A stretch of DNA of 44,242 nt from Lachnospiraceae bacterium (GTDB lineage Bacteria > Bacillota > Clostridia > Lachnospirales > Lachnospiraceae): positions 1 to 44,242 of the forward strand of contig JALEJP010000005.1 of the NCBI GenBank assembly GCA_022769625.1, given 5' to 3'. Position 1 is the first letter of the stretch. Every line of letters starts with the position of its first letter. A program made the position numbers and the translations under genes. Shown here in pieces: positions 1 through 8,710 of this stretch. The notes below the pieces were generated by a model, which saw only the letters and a list, made by a program, of their open reading frames with translations, did no database searches and was not told where the DNA came from.

Positions 1-74
1 GAAATGGGCATGTCGGATTTTTCCAGACACTTTACAAAGAAGATGTCATGAAAATATTAGAAATGGCTAAATAG
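1..74 (+). CDS. C-terminal end of an unidentified protein (cut by window start)
   Basis: Reading from base 3, an open frame runs to a TAG at 72-74 and gives the last 23 residues of a protein, NGHVGFFQTLYKEDVMKILE and then MAK. The other two forward frames also reach stops here, but this one has the most protein-like composition and ends just before a strong terminator. Too little is left to name a family. Confidence 0.45.
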   Translation, partial: NGHVGFFQTLYKEDVMKILEMAK

Positions 75-97
75 AACTATTTTTCAAAATCACTGTT

Positions 98-148
98 TAA
101 AGAATCCCGGTATTTCGTCACTTCTCAACGAAATACCGGGATTCTTTA
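98..148. terminator. Bidirectional terminator between converging genes
   Basis: A perfect 21-bp stem (98-118 paired with 128-148) closes a 9-nt loop, with A-rich sequence on one side and T-rich on the other. It lies between the plus-strand gene fragment and the minus-strand glycerate kinase. The kinase's TAA stop (146-148) is the outermost part of the stem, so the hairpin begins inside the last codon. Confidence 0.85.
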
Positions 149-1378
149 TCGTCTGATCAGCAAAACTGCCACATCATTTACATTCGTTCCGGTGGCACCA
201 GTGACAATCAGTCCACCTGTTTTCTGCAAAGCATGATAAGCATCATTCTGCCTCAGAACCTCACAGATATCCACGCCTTCCTCTTTCAATCTCTCTGCGG
301 TGTGCCCGTCACTATATCCGCCAGCCGCATCAGTCGGTCCGTCCGTTCCATCACTTCCCACGCTGAATACTGCAGTATCTGCAAGCCCGGCAATACCGGA
401 TGCCGCCGCAAGCGCCAGCTCCTGATTACGTCCTCCTTTTCCCGTTCCGGTCAAATGAACTACCGTCTCGCCGCCGGCAATAAATGCCAGGCTTCTTTCT
501 GTATTTCTGTGACTTCTCGCTATGGAAGCAAGAAACGCTCCTGCCTCCCTTGCTTCACAATTCAGCTCATCTGTCAGTATCACCGTTTCATAGCCAAGCT
601 TTCTGCAGACATCTCCGGCAGCACGACAGAGATTACGAACACTTCCTGTGATCTGTGTCTCCACATTGTTCAGCTTCTTTGGCGTCTCCTGCCTTAAAAG
701 CTCCCAGGCTTTCTCACTCAGCTTCAGATCATATTTCCTGGCCACAGCAATTGCCTGCTCACTGGTAGCAGAATCCGGATAAGCAGGACCGGAAGCAATC
801 ATATCCAGCGGATCTCCAAGAACATCACTTAATACAATGCTGAAAACATGGGCCGGTTCACAGATCCTGGCAAATTTTCCACCCTTAACTGCCGACAGCC
901 GTTTGCGAAGTGTGTTAATCTCCACAATATCAGCACCACAAGCCAGCAGCTGTCTAGTGATATCGGCAAGCTCCTCCCCGGAGACAAGCGGCTTTTCAAA
1001 CAATGCAGAACCACCGCCGGACAGAAGAAATAATACCGTATCCTCCTGTGCCAGATTGCTCACCAGGTCGAGTGCCGCCTGAGTTCCAGTAAAAGAATTT
1101 TCATCCGGAACAGGATGGCCCGCTTCGTAGCAGGTCATTTTCGGAATCTCTCCCTTCACATGGTCGTATTTTGTCACCACCACGCCTCGCTCCATCTGTG
1201 CGCCCAGCACTTCTGACGCTGCGTGGGCCATCTGCCAGGCTGCTTTTCCTGCTGCAACCACATAAATTTTTCCTTTTCCAAATACCCGGTTCTTCAGGGC
1301 TATGTAAACTGCCTCATCCGGCAGTACTTTCTGAATGGATTCCTGAATGATCCGGTCCGCTTCTTCCCGTAACTTCAT
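146..1378 (-). CDS. Glycerate 2-kinase, type II (DUF4147/MOFRL family)
   Basis: About 410 residues of the MOFRL/TtuD-type glycerate kinase family, which phosphorylates D-glycerate (product 2-phosphoglycerate in most members) and feeds glycolysis. Visible hallmarks are the N-terminal VVAAGKAAWQMAHAA, the glycine-rich LFLLSGGGSALFE, and the MOFRL C-terminal half with GGRNQELALAAA, SVGSDGTDGPTDAAGG and the ending GATGTNVNDVAVLLI. I place the start at ATG 1376-1378 (MKLREEAD) because GGGAGGAAAA precedes it by a normal spacing. An upstream ATG at 1414 in the same frame has no such site. It is 123 nt downstream of the cdaR-type gene on the same strand, the classic pairing of a diacid/glycerate sensor with glycerate kinase. 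Confidence 0.9.
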   Translation of the reverse strand: MKLREEADRIIQESIQKVLPDEAVYIALKNRVFGKGKIYVVAAGKAAWQMAHAASEVLGAQMERGVVVTKYDHVKGEIPKMTCYEAGHPVPDENSFTGTQAALDLVSNLAQEDTVLFLLSGGGSALFEKPLVSGEELADITRQLLACGADIVEINTLRKRLSAVKGGKFARICEPAHVFSIVLSDVLGDPLDMIASGPAYPDSATSEQAIAVARKYDLKLSEKAWELLRQETPKKLNNVETQITGSVRNLCRAAGDVCRKLGYETVILTDELNCEAREAGAFLASIARSHRNTERSLAFIAGGETVVHLTGTGKGGRNQELALAAASGIAGLADTAVFSVGSDGTDGPTDAAGGYSDGHTAERLKEEGVDICEVLRQNDAYHALQKTGGLIVTGATGTNVNDVAVLLIRR

Positions 1379-1501
1379 ACATTTTCCTCCCATCATAGCT
1401 TTTCGCCTTTTCATAGGACAAGCGTATCATACTTTTTTATCTTCTGTAAATATTACTAAAACTATATTTAATCAGTTTTATACGTTATGCATAACAAAAG
1501 A

Positions 1502-2695
1502 TTATTCAGGAATCCCGGATGTCTGGTTATCGTTCCTCCTCAAAGGTCTGCCTGCTCCATCCATCAGTTTCTGATAGCAGATCAGCGCCACATAAAAAAC
1601 AGATGCCCCCGAAGGAATACGGATATCTGTCCCGGTAAGCTCCGCCAGCTTCTTCAGTTTATACTGCAGCGTATTTTTGTGGATACAAAGCATATCGGAA
1701 GCGCGGGTAATGGAGCCATCACATTCAAAATACGCAGTAATGATTTCCATATATTCAGCCAACTTTTCTGTCGGCATTTTTCCAAACAGCTTTTTTAAAT
1801 ATTCTTGCACAATTTCATCCGGAAGTTCCATCAGAAGCAGCTCAATTCCAAGTTCATCATAACCCTGCAGAACTTTTCCGGCAGTCTGCGCATATTCTGC
1901 TGCCCTTCTGGCCTGCCAGAGTGACTGGCGAACCTGAGTTTTATCCCCCTTTTTACTGTCATACCCGGCAATCAAGGACTGGCAGTACGCATCTTCAAGC
2001 TGTTCCTGCAGTTTTCTTACTGTCCGGATCAGCCTTGCTTCCTCACATAGCGGCAAAAAGCAGATCTGCATGGTGGGTCTTCGCAGATACAGCACTTTTT
2101 TTCGTTCCATTTCATGCCGGATAGTCGTCTCCATTTCCTCCAGAAGTTTCTGTCCCTTTGGCGTTTCGCTGAGCTGTCCATATTGTTCAAAAAGAAGAAC
2201 CAGTACCCGATACCCTTTATCAATTTCGATACCATATTGTACCGCTTTCATTCTGAAATCGCGCCCAAATGATCCTCCCGAACGGGCAATCCACTCCTCC
2301 AGGAACTGATAACGCGCTCGCAGATTATATCGCCTGGTATCCTGTTGTGCAGCATTTTCCATCATGATTTCCGTCATCCGTCTGACAATTTTTCCATAAC
2401 CGGACACCCGTGTCCGTTCACCGGTGATCCCTACGACACCCACCGTCTCTCCGCATACAGTCAGAGGCAGATTGATTCCCTGAAGCGTATTTTCCGTTTC
2501 CATCTCCTCTGTGATATACAACTCCGGAAGTCCTTCTTTTATAATCCGCACCGCACCTTCATGAACATGTCCGATTCTTAAATGATCTGTGCTTGCAATC
2601 ACGTTTCCCTCCGCATCCATCAGATTGATATGTTCTCCGATCTCACGCCCAATTTCCTCAACAATTTCCTGCGCCGTTTCTCTTGAAATATACAT
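1502..2695 (-). CDS. cdaR: CdaR-family sugar-diacid/glycerate transcriptional regulator
   Basis: 397 residues with the CdaR layout. Residues 1-135 form the putative sugar-diacid recognition domain (MYISRETAQEIVEEIGREIG, then a PAS-like INLMDAEGNVIAST). A middle GGDEF-like region follows, and residues 330-375 carry a PucR-type helix-turn-helix (DGSITRASDMLCIHKNTLQY). E. coli CdaR activates glucarate, galactarate and glycerate use in response to those compounds. Here it stands directly upstream of glycerate kinase, so autoregulation plus kinase activation is the natural inference. GGGG about 8 nt before the ATG serves as a modest ribosome binding site. The 5' leader contains an elaborate nested hairpin, annotated separately. 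Confidence 0.88.
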   Translation of the reverse strand: MYISRETAQEIVEEIGREIGEHINLMDAEGNVIASTDHLRIGHVHEGAVRIIKEGLPELYITEEMETENTLQGINLPLTVCGETVGVVGITGERTRVSGYGKIVRRMTEIMMENAAQQDTRRYNLRARYQFLEEWIARSGGSFGRDFRMKAVQYGIEIDKGYRVLVLLFEQYGQLSETPKGQKLLEEMETTIRHEMERKKVLYLRRPTMQICFLPLCEEARLIRTVRKLQEQLEDAYCQSLIAGYDSKKGDKTQVRQSLWQARRAAEYAQTAGKVLQGYDELGIELLLMELPDEIVQEYLKKLFGKMPTEKLAEYMEIITAYFECDGSITRASDMLCIHKNTLQYKLKKLAELTGTDIRIPSGASVFYVALICYQKLMDGAGRPLRRNDNQTSGIPE

Positions 2696-2730
2696 AATTG
2701 AAACCCCATATTTTCATTGCCGGATATCAG

Positions 2731-2783
2731 GGTCAAAAAGACATGCTGTTCATGCCTGCATGAAAAAGCATATTTTTGACCCA
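2731..2783 (-). promoter_or_regulatory. Nested three-tier inverted repeat upstream of cdaR
   Basis: Three inverted repeats share one centre: an outer 10-bp arm (2731-2740 with 2774-2783, GGGTCAAAAA), a middle 5-bp arm (2744-2748 with 2768-2772) and an inner 7-bp arm (2750-2756 with 2759-2765). The element ends 36 nt before the cdaR start. It could be an operator bound by dimers or a structured 5' leader. No U-run follows, so it is not a plain terminator. The rest of the 2696-3030 gap shows no gene. It must hold the promoters of cdaR and the FKBP gene. Confidence 0.6.
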
Positions 2784-3030
2784 ACATCATTGTCTGTATT
2801 TATAAATTTTATCACATCCAGTGGACTTTTGCCACTTTGCAAACGCTGTCTTTCCGTTCATCTGTTCCAGTTTCGACCATATATGCCACAGGCCATGAAT
2901 TCTGGAAATTCTTCACAATATTTCCTCACTTTAATCACCTGGATTTCACAAACTTTTCGTATTTTGTTTGCACAAAGTGCTTTTATCGTTGCCACAAAAA
3001 TATGAAAAAGAAAGGATTGAAACAGACAAA

Positions 3031-4296
3031 ATGGACATGAACCCAGAAAACAGCATCGGCGAAATCCTCAAAAATGCAATCAAACTTTATCATCGCGACG
3101 AGGCTGCCGCGCTCTTAAAGAAAGGAGCTCTCTCACAGATACCGGAGGAAGAACGGACAGATGTCTGCAAAAGCCTGATTGCCCTGCGGGATATTAAAAT
3201 TGCAGATATTCTGGCTAAAGATTCTTCCCTGTTTCAGCCGGAAATCCTGCAGCTGGATTTTACAAGCTGGAATAACCGTGAATTTATCATTAAGGTTCTG
3301 GAAAAACACAGAAAAAGATTCCAGTTAAACGATGAAAAAACCTGTGAGCAGCTTTTCGAGGTGGCATGCGCAGCCGACAGTGCTGACACCGTACGATTTC
3401 TTCTGAAACAGAAAAAAGCGGTTTCCCGCTATTACATGCTTGGCAGCGCACCAGACTCCATATTTGAACTGATTTTCCAGCTGAAGCCATCCGACTTTGA
3501 CAAAGATCAGACGGTAGCACTCCTGTTTGAAACAGCCGCATCCCCAAAGGGAACCGAACGACTGAAACGGTTGAAAAAGGCTGGGTTTGACCTGAACACG
3601 AAAAACTCCAGTCAGGAATCAGCTGCTGATCTGCTTTCCCAAAAGATCCGCCTTGGAAAATATTCTAAAAACCGTATGGGCGAACGAAACCGTAATCAAA
3701 ACCATCAGGCACTGCAATTTCTTACCAGACCAGAGAAAACCGAGGAAAATGACTGCAAAAAGAAACGTCCTCCCCGCAAGGTCGTGATTCCATGTGCCAT
3801 TGCCGGTGTGCTGGTTATCGCAGGTGCCGCTTATACCATTGGCTATCAGGTTATGAACCACTCATCCGACACAGAAACTGAAGCATCCACAGAGGAAATC
3901 TATATGGACGAGACGAATGAGACTGCTGAGTATTATGACACAGAAGCTTCTGATGTCGATACATCCGAAACTACATCCGACGATATGTCCGCCATGGAAA
4001 CCGAATATTCCACAGATACCAGCCTGACCGTAGAGGACGGAGATACCGTAAACATTGATTACATAGGTTACATCGATGATGTGGCTTTCGACGGCGGAAG
4101 CACCGATGGAATGGGCACAAGCCTTACCATCGGCTCCGGACAATATATTGATGATTTTGAGGAACAGCTCATCGGACATAACGTTGGCGAAATGGTAGCC
4201 GTAAACGTTACTTTCCCGGAAGACTACGGTGTAGAAGAGCTGAACGGAAAAGAAGCACGTTTTGACGTGACGATCAACGGCATTTACGAAGAATAA
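3031..4296 (+). CDS. Membrane-anchored FKBP-type peptidyl-prolyl isomerase with ankyrin-like cytosolic region
   Basis: About 421 residues in three parts. Residues 1-220 are helical and repeat-like (for example DTVRFLLKQKKAV and RLKRLKKAGFDLNTKN, which look like degenerate ankyrin units). A basic stretch KKKRPPRK precedes one membrane segment, VVIPCAIAGVLVIAGAAYTI. Then comes an acidic Ser/Thr/Glu-rich linker of about 55 residues. The final 85 residues are an FKBP fold: VEDGDTVNIDYIGYIDDVAFDGG, SLTIGSGQYIDDFEEQLIG, VTFPEDYGVEELNGKEARFDV. Topology (basic side in) places the isomerase outside. AAAGGA lies 14 nt before ATG 3031. An in-frame ATG at 2968 lacks a ribosome binding site. Ankyrin assignment is tentative; the FKBP domain is clear. 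Confidence 0.8.
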   Translation: MDMNPENSIGEILKNAIKLYHRDEAAALLKKGALSQIPEEERTDVCKSLIALRDIKIADILAKDSSLFQPEILQLDFTSWNNREFIIKVLEKHRKRFQLNDEKTCEQLFEVACAADSADTVRFLLKQKKAVSRYYMLGSAPDSIFELIFQLKPSDFDKDQTVALLFETAASPKGTERLKRLKKAGFDLNTKNSSQESAADLLSQKIRLGKYSKNRMGERNRNQNHQALQFLTRPEKTEENDCKKKRPPRKVVIPCAIAGVLVIAGAAYTIGYQVMNHSSDTETEASTEEIYMDETNETAEYYDTEASDVDTSETTSDDMSAMETEYSTDTSLTVEDGDTVNIDYIGYIDDVAFDGGSTDGMGTSLTIGSGQYIDDFEEQLIGHNVGEMVAVNVTFPEDYGVEELNGKEARFDVTINGIYEE

Positions 4297-4318
4297 AACT
4301 GGGATAGCAAATGGCTTT

Positions 4319-5098
4319 CTAGCCAAGGGCTACATCCAGAATCATCATCAGCGCAAAACCTGCCGCAAAACCAATGGTTCCAATATTGCTGTGTTTTCCT
4401 TCACTGGCCTCCGGTATGAGCTCTTCTACCACAACATAAAGCATAGCTCCTGCCGCAAAGGCCAGAAGATACGGAAGGACCGGTCTCATCACCTGGGACA
4501 GAAGAACCGTGATTCCACCTGCAACCGGCTCTACAATACCGGATGCGGTACCATATAGAAATGCCTTTGTGCGGCTCATTCCCTCTTCGCTGCGCAAAGG
4601 CAGACTGATGATCGCACCTTCCGGAAAATTCTGAATTGCAATACCAAGAGAAAGAGCAAACGCTCCGGCAAGAGTTACTTCCGTGTTCTGTGCCATCATT
4701 CCTGCAAACACAACACCAACCGCCATTCCTTCCGGAATGTTGTGAAGTGTTACCGCAAAAATCAGCATGGTTGTCTTTTTCAGTGAGCATTTCGGACCCT
4801 CACATTCGGAACTGCCCATATGAAGATGCGGGATAACATGATCCATCATCAACAAAAAGGCAAAACCCAAAAGCAGCCCTGTCGCTGCCGGCAGAAAGGC
4901 AAGCTTTCCCATTCCCTCCATCATATTCATGGATGGAATCAACAGTGACCACACAGCCGCTGCCACCATCACCCCGGAAGCAAATCCAAGCAATGCTTTC
5001 TGTATATATGCCTTCAGCTGATTTCTAACAAAGAAAACACAGGATGCACCGAGCACAGTTCCAAAAAACGGTATCATTAATCCAAGGAAAATATTCAT
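4319..5098 (-). CDS. ZIP-family divalent metal transporter (GufA-like)
   Basis: About 259 residues with roughly eight hydrophobic segments. The two ZIP signature helices are present: TLHNIPEGMAVGV (HNxPEG, TM4) and IAIQNFPEGAIIS (TM5), whose His, Asn and Glu residues line the metal site. ZIP proteins move Zn2+, Fe2+ or Mn2+ into the cytosol. A His/Cys-containing loop, HVIPHLHMGSSECEGPKC, precedes TM4. The start is ATG 5096-5098 (MNIFLGLM) behind GGAGGG; the longer upstream reading frame has no membrane protein character. It converges on the FKBP gene with only 22 nt between stops, and lies downstream of the [2Fe-2S] protein gene on the same strand. Confidence 0.88.
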   Translation of the reverse strand: MNIFLGLMIPFFGTVLGASCVFFVRNQLKAYIQKALLGFASGVMVAAAVWSLLIPSMNMMEGMGKLAFLPAATGLLLGFAFLLMMDHVIPHLHMGSSECEGPKCSLKKTTMLIFAVTLHNIPEGMAVGVVFAGMMAQNTEVTLAGAFALSLGIAIQNFPEGAIISLPLRSEEGMSRTKAFLYGTASGIVEPVAGGITVLLSQVMRPVLPYLLAFAAGAMLYVVVEELIPEASEGKHSNIGTIGFAAGFALMMILDVALG

Positions 5099-5237
5099 TG
5101 ATTTGCCCTCCATAGGAATATCCAATAAATCACTTTTCACATGCAGAAGCTGCCACTGGAAGTTTCTGCAGAATGTATGGCACAAAAAACCGCAGCAAAA
5201 TGGAACTTCTTTTGTAAATTCCATCTGCTGCAGTTTT

Positions 5238-5429
5238 TCAGTGCATCATAATCTCTGAAATTGCATCCATAATTTTGTCATGGCAGCCACCGCACCCTGT
5301 GGAACAGTGTGTAATCTTCTGCACCTCATCAAAAGCCTTCAGCACATCTGAAAAATCCTTCAGCTGATGCAATGCGCTCTCCACGTCATGTCTGGATACC
5401 TGTTTGCATTTACAAATCATTTCTTCCAT
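5238..5429 (-). CDS. Small BFD-like [2Fe-2S]-binding protein
   Basis: A 63-residue protein starting MEEMICKCKQVSRHDVESAL, with ATG at 5427-5429 behind GGAGG. It has the bacterioferritin-associated-ferredoxin pattern: CxC at residues 6 and 8, about 37 residues, then CxxC at 46 and 49 in STGCGGC, plus an extra Cys at 42. Such domains bind a [2Fe-2S] cluster and act in electron transfer or iron mobilisation. A longer reading frame covers it but its upstream part overlaps the neighbouring kinase gene and is spurious. Being next to a ZIP transporter hints at metal handling, but this is context only. Confidence 0.82.
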   Translation of the reverse strand: MEEMICKCKQVSRHDVESALHQLKDFSDVLKAFDEVQKITHCSTGCGGCHDKIMDAISEIMMH

Positions 5430-5490
5430 AACTTTATGCCTCCGATCTGTCTCTTGAAATGATAGCTTTATCATACACGAATTTAACTGA

Positions 5491-6126
5491 TCAGTCAAAT
5501 ACATTTGCTCCAAAACGTACCTTGGCATATTCCTTAATCGCATCCACACATTTATCAAAACCAAGCTTGCTGCTGTCCAGACAAAGATCATAGTTTCGCG
5601 CATCGTTCCAGATGCGTCCCGTATAATAATGGTAGAAATCTCCGCGATATTTATCTGTTTTTGCAATAAAACGTTCCATTTCTTTTTCATTCATCGAATT
5701 ACGTTCCATGCCTCTCTTGATACAGTAATCCTGTGGTGCATGGATAAATACGCTGATGACATTCGAGTTATCCTTCAGTACGAAATCTGCACATCGTCCA
5801 ATGATAACGCAGGATTCCTTTTCTGCCAGCTCCTTAATGATTTTGGCCTGGTAGTTGAAAAGATTATCCGGAGAAACGAACCCTTCCTTGTCCGGCGTAA
5901 TCAGACCTCCGCGATAGATCCGGGTGGAACTTGCAAACAGCGGACTGTTTCGTAATCTTTCATCTGCTTGATTGAACAGCTCTTCCCGGATTCCACTGTC
6001 ATCCGATGCCATGCGCAGGATTTCCCTGTTATAGCAGTTAATTCCTACGTTTTCCGCAAGCATACGCCCTATCGTCTTTCCACCACTTCCATACTGCCTT
6101 GCGATGGTAATGATCAGATTATCCAT
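5491..6126 (-). CDS. Cytidylate kinase-like P-loop protein
   Basis: 211 residues beginning MDNLIITIARQYGSGGKTIG, in which QYGSGGKTIG is the Walker A loop typical of the cytidylate-kinase-like (AAA_26) family. Further kinase-like features are SCVIIGRCADFVL and KRGMERNSMNEKEMERFIAK, the latter resembling the lid. Substrate is not established for this family and need not be CMP. The ATG at 6124-6126 follows GAGGGGG. The gene starts 13 nt after the livF stop, so it is probably read from the liv transcript. This adjacency has no obvious metabolic explanation. Confidence 0.78.
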   Translation of the reverse strand: MDNLIITIARQYGSGGKTIGRMLAENVGINCYNREILRMASDDSGIREELFNQADERLRNSPLFASSTRIYRGGLITPDKEGFVSPDNLFNYQAKIIKELAEKESCVIIGRCADFVLKDNSNVISVFIHAPQDYCIKRGMERNSMNEKEMERFIAKTDKYRGDFYHYYTGRIWNDARNYDLCLDSSKLGFDKCVDAIKEYAKVRFGANVFD

Positions 6127-6139
6127 CTTAAAACCCCCT

Positions 6140-6850
6140 CTACTCGCCAAGATACGCTTTCTTAACCGACTCATCATTTAACAGCTTATCTGCATCACCC
6201 TGCAGAATAATTTTACCTGTCTCTAATACATACGCCCGGTTTGCGATGGACAATGCTTTTTTTGCATTCTGCTCTACCAGAAGCACTGTCGTACCGCTGG
6301 CGCTTACCTTCTGTATAATATCAAAGATTTCATTTACAAAAATAGGTGAAAGTCCCATGGAAGGCTCATCCATGAGAATAATCTTCGGATGAGACATCAG
6401 TGCACGTCCCATGGCGAGCATCTGCTGCTCTCCTCCGGAAAGTGTGCCTGCAATCTGGTTTTTACGCTCTTCCAGACGTGGGAAACGCTCATACACCATC
6501 TCCAGTGACTGTTTAATCTCTTCCTTGTCTTTTCTCGTGTAGGCTCCCATCTTCAGGTTCTGGTATACAGAAAGCTGTGCAAATACACGACGTCCCTCCG
6601 GCACGTGTGCCATACCCATGGACACGATTTTATGCCCGGGAACCTTTGTGATATCCTTGCCTTCAAATATGATATGACCGGATTTTACCGGAACAAGTCC
6701 CGTAACTGCATGAAGCGTAGTGGTTTTTCCAGCTCCGTTTGCACCAATCAGAGCGATGACCTCTCCTTCGTTTACTTCAAAGGAAATCCCTTTAATGGCC
6801 TGAATCATACCATAGTATACATTCAAGTCTTTTATCTCAAGCATTGCCAT
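6140..6850 (-). CDS. livF: Branched-chain amino-acid ABC transporter, ATP-binding protein LivF
   Basis: 236 residues, full length for LivF. Walker A is GANGAGKTT, the ABC signature LSGGEQQ and Walker B IILMDEPSMGL with a following H-loop-like LLVEQNA. It pairs with LivG as the second ATPase of the high-affinity leucine/isoleucine/valine importer. GGAGAA lies about 11 nt upstream of the first ATG; an ATG two codons further in is an alternative start. It follows livG by 14 nt in the livKHMGF order. Confidence 0.95.
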   Translation of the reverse strand: MAMLEIKDLNVYYGMIQAIKGISFEVNEGEVIALIGANGAGKTTTLHAVTGLVPVKSGHIIFEGKDITKVPGHKIVSMGMAHVPEGRRVFAQLSVYQNLKMGAYTRKDKEEIKQSLEMVYERFPRLEERKNQIAGTLSGGEQQMLAMGRALMSHPKIILMDEPSMGLSPIFVNEIFDIIQKVSASGTTVLLVEQNAKKALSIANRAYVLETGKIILQGDADKLLNDESVKKAYLGE

Positions 6851-6864
6851 AAGTCCATTTTCTC

Positions 6865-7626
6865 CTATTCTCCCAGATATGCTGTAATAACCTGTGGATC
6901 ATTCAGCACATCACTGGTTACTCCCTGTACAAGCACCTTACCAAAGTTCAGCACGGTCAGCTCCTCACAGATACCTGAAACCAGTTTCATATCATGTTCA
7001 ATCAAAAGTATTGTCATATCGAATTTGTCACGTACAAAACGGATAGTATCCATCAGCTCCTGTGTCTCATTCGGATTCATACCGGCTGCCGGCTCATCCA
7101 GAAGCAGAAGCTTCGGATCTGTGGCAAGGGCACGTGCAATCTCCAGCTTACGCTGCTGCCCATAAGGCAGATTGGATGCCAGATAATCTGCATGATCCTG
7201 AAGTTCAAAGACCTTCAGAAGCTCCATTGCCTGCTCATCCATCTCTTTTTCGACCTTCCGGTATCGCGGCAAACGCAGAATACCTTCTATGGTATTGTAA
7301 TGATGATGATTATGTAAACCAACCTTTACGTTATCCAGTACGCTCATCTGCGAAAACAGACGGATATTCTGAAAAGTACGGGCAATGCCTGCTTTATTGA
7401 TATCAATGGTCTTTCCTCCTGTGATATCCTTCCCATCCAGCTTTATGATACCTTCATCCGGTTTATAAACACCAGTCAGTAGATTAAATACGGTCGTTTT
7501 TCCTGCGCCATTCGGTCCGATCAGCCCATAAAGCTGTCCTTTTTTAATATCCAGGTTAAATCCGGATACCGCACGCAGACCCCCAAATGAGATACTGAGA
7601 TTTGTAACATTTAACATGCTTTCCAT
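6865..7626 (-). CDS. livG: Branched-chain amino-acid ABC transporter, ATP-binding protein LivG
   Basis: About 253 residues. It carries Walker A GPNGAGKTT, the LivG-type signature YGQQRKLEIARAL, and Walker B LLLLDEPAAGMNPNE. The AAGMN stretch and the C-terminal extension are typical of LivG rather than LivF. The start chosen is ATG 7624-7626 (MESMLNV), preceded by AGGAGG at 9 nt. The 12 residues upstream in the same frame overlap livM and are not needed. The start lies 1 nt after the livM stop, so translation is probably coupled. Confidence 0.94.
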   Translation of the reverse strand: MESMLNVTNLSISFGGLRAVSGFNLDIKKGQLYGLIGPNGAGKTTVFNLLTGVYKPDEGIIKLDGKDITGGKTIDINKAGIARTFQNIRLFSQMSVLDNVKVGLHNHHHYNTIEGILRLPRYRKVEKEMDEQAMELLKVFELQDHADYLASNLPYGQQRKLEIARALATDPKLLLLDEPAAGMNPNETQELMDTIRFVRDKFDMTILLIEHDMKLVSGICEELTVLNFGKVLVQGVTSDVLNDPQVITAYLGE

Positions 7627-7627
7627 A

Positions 7628-8710
7628 TCACTTCGCCTCCTTTGCTTCTTTGCGTTTTGCAAGCAGACGCTTCGGTGAATAACGTTCTCTCAGTTCCAGA
7701 GCCTTTGGGCTCCAGTTCAGAAGCATCATCACGATCAGAACGATTGCATAGATCAGCATACGGTAATCATTCAGTCCACGCAGCAGCTCAGGAAGCAGGG
7801 TCAGTACAACTGCAGCAATCACAGAGCCGCGGATATTTCCAATACCTCCAAGTACAACAAATACCAGAATCATAATAGACTGATTATACCCAAAGTTTTT
7901 AGGCAGTGCTGTCAGAGTTGCCAGATTATGTGCATAGAGCACACCTGCCGTACCTGCCAGAGCTGCGGAAATAATAAATGCCATCAGTTTATATTTTGTA
8001 ATATTAATACCCACGGACTCCGCCGCAATACGGTTGTCACGAATGGACATGATCGCACGGCCATCCCTGGAGTGTACCAGATTCAGGACAATAAACAGCG
8101 TCAGCAGCACCAGAATAATACCAATCGTAAAAGTAGAATCATGCGGCGTTCCGTTGATACCCTGAGGACCGTTCATGATTATCTCTCCACCCTCCTGAAG
8201 CTTCAGAGAAATAGAGTCCTTCATGGAAAAGTGAAAACCATCTGCATCTCTTCCGATGAAAAATACGTTGATCAGGTTTTTAATGATCTCTCCAAAAGCC
8301 AGGGTAACGATTGCCAGATAATCCCCTTTCAGACGCAGAACCGGAATACCGATGATGAAGCCAAATAAAGCAGCTACCGCGGCACCGATCAACAGTGCGC
8401 AGAAAAAGCGCAGACCGTCCGGCATAACGCCATTCATACACTTCGAAAAAAATGCACTGGAGAAAGCACCGACACACATGAATCCTGCATGTCCGAGACT
8501 CAGCTCACCCAATATACCAACCACCAGGTTCAATGAAACAGCCAGAATCACATAAACACACAGTGGAACCAGCAGTCCCTGCATCAGGCTGGAAACTTTG
8601 CCGCCTGCAATAAAAAGCTCTACGAGCAGATAAACCGCAAGTACCATTCCGTATGTAATCAGATTGTTTTTTGTCGTCTTGTTTATTTTCATCTTCTTCA
8701 TCCCTGCCAC
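7628..8710 (-). CDS. livM: Branched-chain amino-acid ABC transporter permease LivM
   Basis: About 357-360 residues of membrane protein. It has the LivM/LivH-type cytoplasmic loop contacting the ATPase (VGINITKYKLMAFIISAALA) and the conserved LGHAGFMCVGAFSSAF and LRLKGDYLAIVTLAFGEI. The longest frame begins with GTG at 8708-8710, immediately after the livH stop; an ATG at 8699-8701 is equally plausible, with AGGTGG upstream. The C-terminus ends in a charged tail rich in Lys/Arg. With LivH it forms the heterodimeric membrane pore of the importer. Confidence 0.94.
   Translation of the reverse strand: MAGMKKMKINKTTKNNLITYGMVLAVYLLVELFIAGGKVSSLMQGLLVPLCVYVILAVSLNLVVGILGELSLGHAGFMCVGAFSSAFFSKCMNGVMPDGLRFFCALLIGAAVAALFGFIIGIPVLRLKGDYLAIVTLAFGEIIKNLINVFFIGRDADGFHFSMKDSISLKLQEGGEIIMNGPQGINGTPHDSTFTIGIILVLLTLFIVLNLVHSRDGRAIMSIRDNRIAAESVGINITKYKLMAFIISAALAGTAGVLYAHNLATLTALPKNFGYNQSIMILVFVVLGGIGNIRGSVIAAVVLTLLPELLRGLNDYRMLIYAIVLIVMMLLNWSPKALELRERYSPKRLLAKRKEAKEAK

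Noticed and set aside
3862-4326. Minus-strand frame opposite the FKBP domain
   Set aside because: It lies wholly within the FKBP coding sequence and arises from its codon bias.
5430-5690. Extended N-terminus of the small [2Fe-2S] protein
   Set aside because: The extra residues overlap the cytidylate-kinase-like gene in another frame, and a strong ribosome binding site supports the short start at 5429.
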